Shown here: one piece after another, positions 56,771 to 64,000 of the stretch
Position numbering within the stretch: position 1 is the stretch's first letter
Layout: each line of letters begins with the position of its first letter
From: Bacillus ndiopicus
Lineage (GTDB): Bacteria > Bacillota > Bacilli > Bacillales_A > Planococcaceae
Direction: 5' to 3'
Length of the DNA: 64,000 nucleotides
NCBI RefSeq assembly: GCF_000612805.1
Contig: NZ_HG964408.1
Location: forward strand, 208,231-272,230
Program-made: the position numbers and the translations under genes
The notes under the pieces: model-generated
Seen by the model: the letters and a program-made list of their open reading frames with translations, nothing else
Database searches by the model: none
Told to the model about the DNA's origin: nothing

Positions 56771-56965
56771 ATTATCTTGATTCAGCAGAAGCCTGCAACA
56801 GCAAGTAGGTAGCGTGATAAATGTAAAATTAGCATTTAATTCAGTGAGTGCCCAAACACTCGCTGAATCAAAATAAAGCCTTCGGCGGATGTCATAGATT
56901 TTGAATGGGAACTTTCGAGCAAGCTCGAAAAATCTAGACGCAATTCCGCTGAGGCGTAATTGATT
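56771..56965 (-). repeat. Interspersed intergenic element, copy 2
   Basis: On the minus strand the core (56878-56962) reads like copy 1: GCGTAATT, AATTGCGTCTAGATTTTTCG, an inverted TTTCGAGC...GCTCGAAA, TTCAAAATCTATGACATCCG and AAGGCTTT. The distal part has 10-bp arms TTGATTCAGC (56778-56787) and GCTGAATCAA (56862-56871), and a 12-bp hairpin ATTCAGTGAGTG (56839-56850) with 56857-56868. It fills the oppC-oppA spacer and ends about 18 bases before the oppA start. Confidence 0.85.
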
Positions 56966-56982
56966 ATATGGAGGTACTTAAA

Positions 56983-58791
56983 ATGAACAAAAAATATTTA
57001 GCATTTGCAGCAGCGACAACAGCAGCAGCGGTTGCATTAACAGGCTGTGTAGAAACAAAATCAAATGTAGATAAAGAAAGCACTGGCGACAAAACAGGTG
57101 ACAAACCAGTAATTGAAGTGTTAGGTATGGCTTCACAGGAGCAAGATTTAAATATTGTACGCGACCAACTTACGAAAAATGGCTTTGATGTGAAATTAAA
57201 TATTCAACCAGATTATGGTTCATATTCAGCACAAAAAGATGCAGGTAACTATGATGTCGTGCTTTCAAGCTGGACGACTGTAACAGGTAACCCTGACTAT
57301 GCAGTACGTGGCTTGTTTAAAACAGGCGGAGACTATAGTGACACAGCAGATGAGCAAATTGATAAATTAATTGATGAGGCAAGCACACTTATTGGTGATG
57401 CAGCAAAGGAAAAATATGCAGAGCTTGAGCAAGCACTTGTATTTGATAAAGCGTATATTGCACCACTATATATTTCGAAAAAATTCCAAGGTATTTATTC
57501 AGCAGACGTAAATCCAGATACAGTGCGTTTATCGAAATCACGTGCACAGGCGTGGGAGACAATGTCTTTTAATGATACAGCGAAAAATGCAACTGAAACG
57601 CTTGTATTGCATCAAGGTATTTCATCATTAACATCATTAGACCCAATCAAAGGAAATGATGGTTCAATTAATACATTAAATACAAATATGTATGTACGTT
57701 TAGTCAATTTATCTGATACTGATGAAGTAGTTTCTGAGGGCTCTCTATCATACAACCATGCAATTTCAGCAGATAACCAGTCTTATTACTTTGTATTGCG
57801 CGATGATATTAACTTCGCAAAAGTAGAAAACAATCAAGCTGTTGATACAAAAGATTTAGTATCTGCTGAGGATGTTGTCTTTTCATTAGAGCGTGCAAAG
57901 GATGAGAATTCAGTACCTGATCACCGCACATACTCAATTCATGAAAATATTGAAACAGTTGAAATCGTAAAAGATATTACATCATTAGAAGCGGTAAAAA
58001 CAGCAGAAGGTGATACAGTTTTAGATGTACTATCTAAACAATTACCTGCATCGATTGCAGAGGTAGTAACGAATGAAGCGGATGTTGACAATGCAGCAGG
58101 TAAATATCAAGTAGTGAAAATTACAACACCAACACCATTCCCTCAAGTGTTAAACTACTTAGCGCATCAATCGGGTGGCATCGTGTCAGAGGCTGCTGTA
58201 ACAGCAATCAATACATTTGATGTAGCAAGCTATGATCCAAATGTAAATGTTGCATATGGGGATCAAGCAACAGTAACAGAAGGGGCAACATATGCAAATC
58301 ATTTAGCTGCTTCAGGTCCTTATATTCTAGTGCAAAAAAATGATTACGAAGCGACTTTCGTGAAAAACCCAGCTTATCAACCTGGAACAGCAAATGAGCC
58401 AAAAGTTGATAAAATAAGCGTACGCTTTATCCAAGATAACGATAGTGCGTTATCTGCACTTCGTAACGGTGAAATCCAAGTATTACAAGCAGTACCAGAA
58501 ACAAAGCTAGATGTTGTAAATGGAGATGCAAATTTAACGTTAAAAACGGCAGACAGCAACGCGGTTTCTTACTTATTAATGAATCCAAAAGGACGCGACA
58601 TTGCAACATCTCTTGATTTACGTAAAGCAGTTCTTTACTCAATTAATCAAGATGAATTTATTAGCTACTATCAAGGCAATAAAAAGCCAGCTGTTTCAAC
58701 AGTTTCACCACTTGTAGACACAGGCTTAAAACTAGAAGCAGATAGCGCGAAAGTGAAAGAATATTTAGAGGCATATAAAGCATCTAAATAA
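56983..58791 (+). CDS. Substrate-binding lipoprotein of SBP_bac_5 family, circularly permuted
   Basis: A 602-residue lipoprotein. The signal peptide ends in lipobox LTGC (Cys22). Residues 43-195 carry what is normally the last third of an OppA-type protein: QDLNIVRDQLTKNGFDVKL near 54-72, NYDVVLSSWT near 89, then DKLIDEA near 127 and FDKAYIAPLYI near 154. Residues 205-602 then carry the normal first two thirds: LVLHQGISSLTSLDPIKG near 207, the LRDDI strand, LVSAEDVVFSLERAKD near 295, and GPYILV. The chain ends at AKVKEYLEAYK, the point that would normally precede residue 43. ATG 56983 follows TGGAGGTACTTAAA. Confidence 0.9.
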   Translation: MNKKYLAFAAATTAAAVALTGCVETKSNVDKESTGDKTGDKPVIEVLGMASQEQDLNIVRDQLTKNGFDVKLNIQPDYGSYSAQKDAGNYDVVLSSWTTVTGNPDYAVRGLFKTGGDYSDTADEQIDKLIDEASTLIGDAAKEKYAELEQALVFDKAYIAPLYISKKFQGIYSADVNPDTVRLSKSRAQAWETMSFNDTAKNATETLVLHQGISSLTSLDPIKGNDGSINTLNTNMYVRLVNLSDTDEVVSEGSLSYNHAISADNQSYYFVLRDDINFAKVENNQAVDTKDLVSAEDVVFSLERAKDENSVPDHRTYSIHENIETVEIVKDITSLEAVKTAEGDTVLDVLSKQLPASIAEVVTNEADVDNAAGKYQVVKITTPTPFPQVLNYLAHQSGGIVSEAAVTAINTFDVASYDPNVNVAYGDQATVTEGATYANHLAASGPYILVQKNDYEATFVKNPAYQPGTANEPKVDKISVRFIQDNDSALSALRNGEIQVLQAVPETKLDVVNGDANLTLKTADSNAVSYLLMNPKGRDIATSLDLRKAVLYSINQDEFISYYQGNKKPAVSTVSPLVDTGLKLEADSAKVKEYLEAYKASK

Positions 58792-58847
58792 AACTTGAAG
58801 TTTTAACGTATTGTCAGATGTAGATAGATTGTTGTCTGCAAAAAATA

Positions 58848-58897
58848 AAGGCTGTTGGTAAAATCGGATGAAAGATTCCACTTTACCGCAGCCTTTT
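58848..58897 (+). terminator. Terminator after the permuted lipoprotein gene
   Basis: AAAGGCTG and GGTAAA pair with TTTACC and CAGCCTTT, with one small internal mismatch. T residues follow. Confidence 0.8.
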
Positions 58898-58986
58898 CGA
58901 TTTTCAATAAGCTATTTTCTATATGACAGGGTGTGACATTGCATTTTCATGTGGGGCACGATAAAATTTGACATGAGGTGAAAAAC

Positions 58987-59184
58987 GTGAGTATAGGTTT
59001 AGCAGGTTATTTAGTATCTATTTCTGGTTTATTTGTTGTTTTAACGACGATTTTCGGTGTACTTCCTACTACATCAAATACGATGCGAGTAATATTTATT
59101 ACAATTGGTATGACTTTTGCGATTGGTGGTAGTGTGTTGCGTTATACCGAATATAGAAAAGAGCGTAAACGAGCACAGCAGTAA
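58987..59184 (+). CDS. Small two-helix membrane protein
   Basis: A 65-residue protein with two hydrophobic helices (about 3-25 and 33-52) and a basic tail YRKERKRAQ. GTG 58987 lies 6 bases after GAGGTG; GTG 58978 overlaps that site. No family recognised. It stands alone between a terminator and a convergent gene. Confidence 0.65.
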   Translation: MSIGLAGYLVSISGLFVVLTTIFGVLPTTSNTMRVIFITIGMTFAIGGSVLRYTEYRKERKRAQQ

Positions 59185-59194
59185 GTGCTGAATG

Positions 59195-59362
59195 CTATGA
59201 AGCTCTTTTTAAGTAAATGTTAAGCAATGTATCTAATTGCTGACTGGATTCCACTACTTTTGGATGAGTGAAGCCCAAGTCTCTCGCTTTTTTATACATT
59301 TGCTTTCTTTTTAATTCAATTCTACATTTTAAAATCGTTTTCTCGAAAAAGTGTTTCAACAT
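59195..59362 (-). CDS. Spo0E-like aspartyl-phosphate phosphatase
   Basis: A 55-residue helical-hairpin protein. The Spo0E signature SQxLD is present as SSQQLDTLLN near residue 40, after the charged first helix with ARDLGFTHPKVVE. Members dephosphorylate Spo0A-P and so restrain sporulation. ATG 59362 follows AAGGAGTTCCATCATC; an earlier in-frame ATG at 59455 has no site. Specific target is inferred from the family. Confidence 0.8.
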   Translation of the reverse strand: MLKHFFEKTILKCRIELKRKQMYKKARDLGFTHPKVVESSQQLDTLLNIYLKRAS

Positions 59363-59560
59363 GATGATGGAACTCCTTAATTTTGATTGATACATGTATT
59401 GTATATTACTTTTCATGAAAATAATGTCACATTGTGTGCGGAAATGAAAGTTCATAAATTTGTCATAATTGCATTAGAAATGAACAGTTACGGAGCTATT
59501 ATGAGGGATTGGCACGAATTTTTAGCAAGAAATGTCGAAGAATTTGTCGAAAATACAAAA

Positions 59561-59795
59561 TCAATTACGCCTTGGCTAACTCCAGTCCAGATTCTTGGGG
59601 GCTGAGTGGAAGTTAATCTAAAATCGTCACGTTGTGCAGGCTTCTCTTCAAAAAGTTGTGACATCTTGAGCCGACGTGATGTTGGTCACTCAGTTGTTGC
59701 GCTTGAGTGGCGTTGTTAAACTGGGTGCCTCTATTTTAAGAATAAAAAATAGTCACTCATCTCACTAACTGTAGTTTCTACTTAATCAAGATAAT
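59561..59795 (+). repeat. Interspersed intergenic element, copy 3 (degenerate)
   Basis: TCAATTACGCCTTGGC, GTCCAGATTCTT, CTTCTCTTCAAAAAGTTGTG, GTGACATCTTGAGCC and the final TTAATCAAGATAAT keep the order of copies 1 and 2, with many changes between. It fills the 475-base spacer upstream of the Spo0E-like gene together with unremarkable AT-rich sequence (59363-59560). Confidence 0.55.
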
Positions 59796-59832
59796 AAAGC
59801 TCAGAAATGCAATCTATGCTTTTCTGAGCTTT
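59796..59832 (-). terminator. Terminator of ispH
   Basis: AAAGCTCAGAAA (59796-59807) pairs perfectly with 59821-59832, 12 bp. It directly follows the ispH stop on the minus strand. Confidence 0.85.
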
Positions 59833-59837
59833 ATCTA

Positions 59838-60806
59838 TTAATATGGCATAATTTTTTCTACAGGCTTAGGTTCTTTGATTTTAGGTAATATTTTATCTAG
59901 CGTTACAGTACGAGCAAGCGCATGCGTTGAGGCATCGGCAGGATCATATTTTTCTAAAAATGTAATTACTTCTTTAACGATTGGCGTTGGTGTTGAAGCG
60001 CCTGCTGTAACAGCAACTGATTCAATACCTTCTAACCATTCTAGCTTTAGCTCACTAAGATCAGCGATGCGGTAGGATTTTGTATCTGCAATTTCCTCCG
60101 ATACTTGTGTCAGTCGATTTGAGTTGTTTGACATAGGGTCACCAACAACGATTAGCAAATCTGCTGCACCTGCTTGTTCTGCTACTGCCTCTTGACGCAC
60201 TTGTGTAGCGAGACAAATTTCTTTATGCACTTCGATATGAGGGAATTTTTGCTGTAACCCTTCCATCAATGCAGCAACATCCCATTGACTCATTGTTGTT
60301 TGGTTCGTCACTAGTAATTTTTCGTTTGTAATATTTAACTGTTCAACATCTTTAACTGACTGTACAAGATGCACGTGATCAGGTGCAACACCGATAGCTC
60401 CTTCAGGTTCAGGATGCCCCTTTTTCCCGATATAAATAATATCATAGCCTAGTGCCGATTTTTCACGAATTAAATCATGGGTTACTGTTACGTCTGGGCA
60501 AGTCGCATCAATCGAAACAAGTCCTTTTCGTTTCGCAATTTCGCGTATTTCAGGTGAAACACCATGTGCGGTAAAAATAACGGTACCTTTGTCAACCTTT
60601 TCGATAATTTCTTTGCGGTTTTCTCCATCAAGTGTAATAATGCCATCTTGCTCAAAGGCATCTGTAACATGTTTATTATGAACAATCATCCCTAAAATAT
60701 AAATAGGTCTAGGTAAAGTTTTATCTAATGCAGCATTGCGTGCGATGACCATTGCATCAACAACACCATAGCAATAACCACGTGGATTTATTTTAATTAC
60801 TTTCAT
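59838..60806 (-). CDS. ispH: 4-hydroxy-3-methylbut-2-enyl diphosphate reductase
   Basis: A 322-residue iron-sulphur enzyme, the last step of the MEP isoprenoid pathway. Cluster cysteines are in [12 protein letters not shown] near 13, DATCPDVT near 103 and EICLATQ near 200. The catalytic Glu sits in the [10 protein letters not shown] region, and [12 protein letters not shown] near 226 binds diphosphate. The start at 60806 follows AAAGGAGTTTGAACA on the minus strand. It is the yqfP position of the conserved region. Confidence 0.96.
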   Translation of the reverse strand: MKVIKINPRGYCYGVVDAMVIARNAALDKTLPRPIYILGMIVHNKHVTDAFEQDGIITLDGENRKEIIEKVDKGTVIFTAHGVSPEIREIAKRKGLVSIDATCPDVTVTHDLIREKSALGYDIIYIGKKGHPEPEGAIGVAPDHVHLVQSVKDVEQLNITNEKLLVTNQTTMSQWDVAALMEGLQQKFPHIEVHKEICLATQVRQEAVAEQAGAADLLIVVGDPMSNNSNRLTQVSEEIADTKSYRIADLSELKLEWLEGIESVAVTAGASTPTPIVKEVITFLEKYDPADASTHALARTVTLDKILPKIKEPKPVEKIMPY

Positions 60807-60956
60807 TGTTCAAACTCCTTTCGCTTCACTGCTCTCATTATAGCAAATGACGTACAGCGAATACAAAAGTTCGTTTTTTAAAGTCATTAAATGTAGAGAG
60901 TGTTTGAGATTTTTGGCTTGTATGCTTTAATACAGCCCGTTCTTTTCTTAATAGAA

Positions 60957-61008
60957 TAGAAAAATCGCTGTGGAAAATACAGATGCCAATCTGCTTTTCC
61001 AACAGCAA
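60957..61008 (-). terminator. Terminator of the yqfQ-like gene
   Basis: On the minus strand GCTGTTGGAAAAGCAGAT pairs with ATCTGTATTTTCCACAGC with small mismatches, followed by GATTTTT. Confidence 0.75.
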
Positions 61009-61023
61009 CGTTAAAATTTTATT

Positions 61024-61491
61024 TTATAATTCGAATGGTGGTTGATAAATTCTTGGCACAGAAGGTCGTGTTTGACGTTCATTTTGCCTCCTTGTACTTT
61101 CTATTCTACTTTCCACTCTGTTTTCTATATCCCTATGGGGGGCATGAACTGTGCTAGATTCACCTGATGAGTTGCGAAAACCTCGATACATTCTCCAAAG
61201 AGCGGGTAAGTTTTTAATCATAGGTGCAGCCTGTTGTACGTATGGTGTAAATTTTTGTGCATTATTCATAAAGCTATTAGCTGTTTGCAAAAAGGTTTCC
61301 CATTTTGGCGTAGCGGCTACGGCTTGTGCTGCCTGTGCCGCCTGTGTTGCTTGCATCGGCATTCCCATCCCCATTGGCACCTGCGGGGGGAATGCACCAG
61401 CACGCATAAATGGCATGAAATTTCTAGGCATAAAACCGTACGGAGGAGCAGCGTAAGGCATGGGCATCTGGAAATATGGTAACGGGCGCAT
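61024..61491 (-). CDS. yqfQ: YqfQ/VrrA-like protein
   Basis: A 155-residue protein. The first 45 residues are rich in Met, Pro, Phe and Ala (PYFQMPMPYAAPPYGF), followed by a short Ala/Gln repeat (QATQAAQAAQAV), a conserved helical core KWETFLQTANSFMNNAQKFT near 64-83 with PMIKNLPALWRMYRG near 90, and an Arg/Glu-rich tail. The composition and the place between ispH and cshB match YqfQ, related to the variable-repeat VrrA protein of B. anthracis. The Bacillus protein is thought to be linked to the spore. Confidence 0.8.
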   Translation of the reverse strand: MRPLPYFQMPMPYAAPPYGFMPRNFMPFMRAGAFPPQVPMGMGMPMQATQAAQAAQAVAATPKWETFLQTANSFMNNAQKFTPYVQQAAPMIKNLPALWRMYRGFRNSSGESSTVHAPHRDIENRVESRIESTRRQNERQTRPSVPRIYQPPFEL

Positions 61492-61664
61492 AAAACTCTC
61501 CTTTCTATATGCACATCAAATGGACACTATAGTGGGTTTATAACTATCATATGCAATAGTTACGACATGGGTTCTGAATGAAAAAGTTTATAACATCGTA
61601 ACTTGATTAAGCACGTAAAACAAGATTTCGTGGTACAATAGTAAAGATTTAAGGAGGAGCGATT

Positions 61665-62966
61665 ATGTCAAAATATACAGATTATCAATTAAAACCTTTT
61701 TTGCAGGACGCCATTGCGAAATTAGGCTTTGTTGAACCAACACCTATTCAAAAGGAAATGATTCCACTAGTACTAAAAGGTAAGAGTGCTATTGGACAAG
61801 CACATACTGGTACAGGAAAAACACATAGTTTTTTAATTCCCATTGTGCAACGTTTAGACGAAAACAAACAAGAGGTACAAGCTGTAATCACGTCACCAAC
61901 ACGTGAGCTTGCACAGCAAATTTTCGATGCATTACAGCAATTAATTGAAGGAACAGGAATTCAAGCAAAATTATTTATCGGTGGTACAGATAAGCAACGT
62001 TCTATTGATAAATTAAAAACACAGCCACATATCATTGTTGGTACACCAGGTCGAATAAAAGATTTAGTGAAGGAAAATGCGTTACTAGTGCATACGACAA
62101 ATATCCTTGTAGTGGATGAGGCGGATTTAGCATTTGATATGGGCTTTATTGAAGATATCGATGGCTTTGCTAGCCATATGCCTGAAAGCCTAGAAATGTT
62201 CGTCTTTTCAGCGACGATTCCAGAAAAGCTACAGCCCTTTTTAAAGAAATATATGGAATCACCAGTTCATATTCATATGAATGATAAGCGACCAGTAGCA
62301 GAAAATATTGATTTTTACCTTGTACCCGTCCGTTCAAAATCGCGCGATAGCCGTTTGCTGGATGTTATTAAAAACATCAATCCATTTTTAGCGGTTATTT
62401 TCTGTAATACACGTAAAACAGCGGAGCATGTTGCAAGCTATTTAGCTGAGCAAGGAATTCGTGCAGGGCAAATTCATGGTGATTTGAGTGCGCGCGATCG
62501 CAAAAAAATGATGAAGCAAATTCGTGATTTGGAATTCCAATTTATCGTTGCGACAGACCTAGCAGCGCGCGGTATCGATATTCAAGGTATCTCTCACGTG
62601 ATCAATTATGAAATTCCAGAGGATTTAGAGTTCTTTATTCACCGTGTTGGTCGTACAGCACGTGCAGGTAATAAAGGAACAGCCATTACGCTTTTCAAGC
62701 CAGAAGATGAGGATGCGTTAGTACGTGTTGAAAAAATGGGTATCCCATTTGAACAGAGAGATATTAAAAATGGTGAATGGATTGAGTTAAAGGATCGCCA
62801 CCAACGTCAAAATCGCGTTAAGCAAGAAAATGAAATTGATGCGAAAGCGAAATCACTAGTGCGCAAGCCGAAAAAAGTAAAACCAGGCTATAAGCGCAAT
62901 ATGAAATGGGAAATGGAAAAAATTAAAAAACGTGAACGCCGTTTGAAAAATAGAGGCCGTAAATAG
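61665..62966 (+). CDS. cshB: DEAD-box RNA helicase CshB
   Basis: A 433-residue RNA helicase (YqfR). Motifs in order: Q motif EPTPIQKEMIP near 24, I AHTGTGKT near 45, Ia SPTRELAQQ near 75, II VDEADLAF near 152, III FSATIP near 184, IV IFCNTRKTAEH near 245, V ATDLAARGIDI near 300, VI HRVGRTARAG near 326. The Lys/Arg-rich tail (380-433) is typical of cold-shock helicases. ATG 61665 follows AAGGAGGAGCGATT. Co-transcribed with nfo, 12 bases apart. Confidence 0.95.
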   Translation: MSKYTDYQLKPFLQDAIAKLGFVEPTPIQKEMIPLVLKGKSAIGQAHTGTGKTHSFLIPIVQRLDENKQEVQAVITSPTRELAQQIFDALQQLIEGTGIQAKLFIGGTDKQRSIDKLKTQPHIIVGTPGRIKDLVKENALLVHTTNILVVDEADLAFDMGFIEDIDGFASHMPESLEMFVFSATIPEKLQPFLKKYMESPVHIHMNDKRPVAENIDFYLVPVRSKSRDSRLLDVIKNINPFLAVIFCNTRKTAEHVASYLAEQGIRAGQIHGDLSARDRKKMMKQIRDLEFQFIVATDLAARGIDIQGISHVINYEIPEDLEFFIHRVGRTARAGNKGTAITLFKPEDEDALVRVEKMGIPFEQRDIKNGEWIELKDRHQRQNRVKQENEIDAKAKSLVRKPKKVKPGYKRNMKWEMEKIKKRERRLKNRGRK

Positions 62967-62978
62967 GGGGTTTTAAGC

Positions 62979-63866
62979 ATGTTATTAGGTTCACACGTAT
63001 CGATGAATGGCAAAAAAATGCTTCTAGGTGCTAGTGAAGAAGCATTAAGCTATGGTGCGAATACATTTATGATATACACTGGCGCGCCGCAAAATACACG
63101 CCGTAAGCCAATAGAGGAACTCAATATTGAAGCGGGCTTAGCGCATATGCAGGAGCATGGCATGCAAAACATCGTCGTACATGCACCGTATATTATTAAT
63201 CTTGGCAATACAACGAAGCCTGAAACATTCCGTCTCGGTGTAGATTTCTTACAAGAGGAAATCAAGCGCACCGCTGCCATTGGCGCAAAACAAATTGTGC
63301 TGCATCCAGGCGCACATGTTGGTGCAGGAGCAGAGGCCGGTATTGCAAAAATTGTTGAAGGTTTAAATGAAGTATTGTCAGAAGATTACCCTGTGCAAAT
63401 CGCTCTAGAAACAATGGCAGGTAAGGGCAGTGAATGTGGACGTACATTTGAGGAAATTGCTCAAATTATCAGCGGCGTTACAAACAACGAACGCCTATCT
63501 GTTTGCTTCGATACGTGTCACGTACATGATGCAAACTATAATATTGTCGAGGATTTTGATGGTGTTATAAATGAATTTGATAAAATTATCGGGCTGGATC
63601 GTTTAAAAGTATTGCATATTAATGATTCAAAAAATGTGCGTGGTGCAGCAAAAGACCGTCATGAAAATATCGGCTTTGGCGAAATTGGCTTCGATGTACT
63701 GAAATATATTGTGCACCATGACCAGCTCATGCATATACCAAAAATACTTGAAACACCTTTCGTTGGTGCAGACGCTAAAACGAAAGAAGCTCCATACCTA
63801 CATGAAATTGCAATGCTACGTGAAGGCGAATTCCGCCCAGCACTAATTGACGCAATGCGTGGCTAA
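62979..63866 (+). CDS. nfo: Deoxyribonuclease IV (endonuclease IV)
   Basis: A 295-residue AP endonuclease (YqfS). Metal and active-site motifs: [20 protein letters not shown] at the start, [12 protein letters not shown] near 66, [11 protein letters not shown] near 108, [14 protein letters not shown] near 145, [12 protein letters not shown] near 178, HINDSKN near 215 and ILETPF near 258. It cuts at abasic sites in base excision repair. It ends the cshB-nfo operon. Confidence 0.97.
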   Translation: MLLGSHVSMNGKKMLLGASEEALSYGANTFMIYTGAPQNTRRKPIEELNIEAGLAHMQEHGMQNIVVHAPYIINLGNTTKPETFRLGVDFLQEEIKRTAAIGAKQIVLHPGAHVGAGAEAGIAKIVEGLNEVLSEDYPVQIALETMAGKGSECGRTFEEIAQIISGVTNNERLSVCFDTCHVHDANYNIVEDFDGVINEFDKIIGLDRLKVLHINDSKNVRGAAKDRHENIGFGEIGFDVLKYIVHHDQLMHIPKILETPFVGADAKTKEAPYLHEIAMLREGEFRPALIDAMRG

Positions 63867-63874
63867 ATCCATGA

Positions 63875-63909
63875 GGGCTGTTTGGCATTTTTGCCAAACA
63901 GCCTTTTTG
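63875..63909 (+). terminator. Terminator after nfo
   Basis: GGCTGTTTGGC (63876-63886) pairs perfectly with GCCAAACAGCC (63893-63903), followed by five T. Confidence 0.95.
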
Positions 63910-63914
63910 TATTG

Positions 63915-64000
63915 ACAAAAATTGATGAATTAGAAAAAGTCGCAAATAAATCAGGGAAAGCGCAGATAAGTCATAGAAATCCGCAGATAACTCGGGGAAA
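63915..64000. repeat. Phased about 20-nt repeats with core CGCAGATAA (family D, runs off the window)
   Basis: CGCAAATAA, CGCAGATAA, CGCAGATAA recur with A/G-rich spacers (TCAGGGAAAG, GTCATAGAAATC, CTCGGGGAAA). The core resembles family A. The cluster continues past the window end. Confidence 0.7.

Noticed and set aside
56983..58791. Fusion of two partial binding proteins or a truncated pseudogene
   Set aside because: The two parts are complementary, together cover one complete fold without overlap, the frame is intact and the lipobox and ribosome binding site are good; permutation explains this more simply.
59387..59605. Plus-strand open frame of 72 codons upstream of the Spo0E-like gene
   Set aside because: No ribosome binding site, and its end runs into the worn repeat element.

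Overview
The window reads as a chromosome segment of a low-GC, spore-forming member of the Bacillales, most likely the Planococcaceae (Lysinibacillus or a close relative). The reasons are the conserved Bacillus-type gene order (prmA-rsmE-mtaB, rpsU, nfeD-floA-yqfC-yqfD-phoH-pgpH-ybeY-dgkA-cdd-era-recO, glyS-ccpN-yqfL-dnaG-sigA-cccA-trmK-nif3, ispH-yqfQ-cshB-nfo), the sporulation genes in it (yqfC, yqfD, a yqfQ/vrrA-like gene, a Spo0E-like gene), strong GGAGG-type ribosome binding sites and AT-rich spacers. No rRNA, tRNA, complete insertion sequence or CRISPR array was found.

Layout. 1-6100: translation and tRNA modification genes, a short UvrA paralogue, deoC and rpsU. 6429-20158: a 16-gene ethanolamine utilisation microcompartment locus between rpsU and nfeD. 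It holds the EutW/EutV sensor and ANTAR antiterminator, the EutH transporter, shell proteins (EutS, EutL, EutM, EutN and a tailed BMC protein), ammonia-lyase EutBC with reactivase EutA, EutP, aldehyde dehydrogenase EutE, two PduL-type phosphotransacylases and a malate dehydrogenase. 20270-30250: a sigma-W-type promoter and nfeD-floA, then the yqfC-to-era housekeeping run. 30314-40424: accessory genes (membrane protein, HAD phosphatase, an acyl-CoA dehydrogenase pair with a crotonase, isochorismatase-fold hydrolase, DUF3885-like protein, chemoreceptor, GNAT), with recO embedded. 40651-51781: T-box-controlled glyS, ccpN-yqfL, dnaG-sigA, an acyl-CoA dehydrogenase, cccA, trmK-nif3. 51829-58791: an oligopeptide-type ABC transporter. 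58987-63866: small genes, ispH, yqfQ-like, cshB, nfo.

How the parts work together. EutH imports ethanolamine, EutBC makes acetaldehyde and ammonia inside the shell, EutE makes acetyl-CoA, and PduL makes acetyl phosphate. No EutG alcohol dehydrogenase, EutD, EutT or EutQ gene is present. Instead the operon ends in a malate dehydrogenase gene translationally coupled to a shell gene, which suggests a different outlet for NADH. A terminator that overlaps an ANTAR-type hairpin separates eutWV from eutH.

Most unusual points: (1) the transporter's substrate-binding lipoprotein is circularly permuted, with the normal carboxyl-terminal third of the fold placed ahead of the amino-terminal two thirds, beside permeases that both carry long extra amino-terminal membrane regions and a fused double ATPase; (2) malate dehydrogenase and two differently tagged PduLs in the eut operon; (3) eutW and ccpN appear to start at the non-standard codons CTG and ATC; (4) four related intergenic elements with paired arms, one enclosing three 32-bp tandem hairpins; (5) four clusters of about 21-nt phased repeats beside operon terminators.
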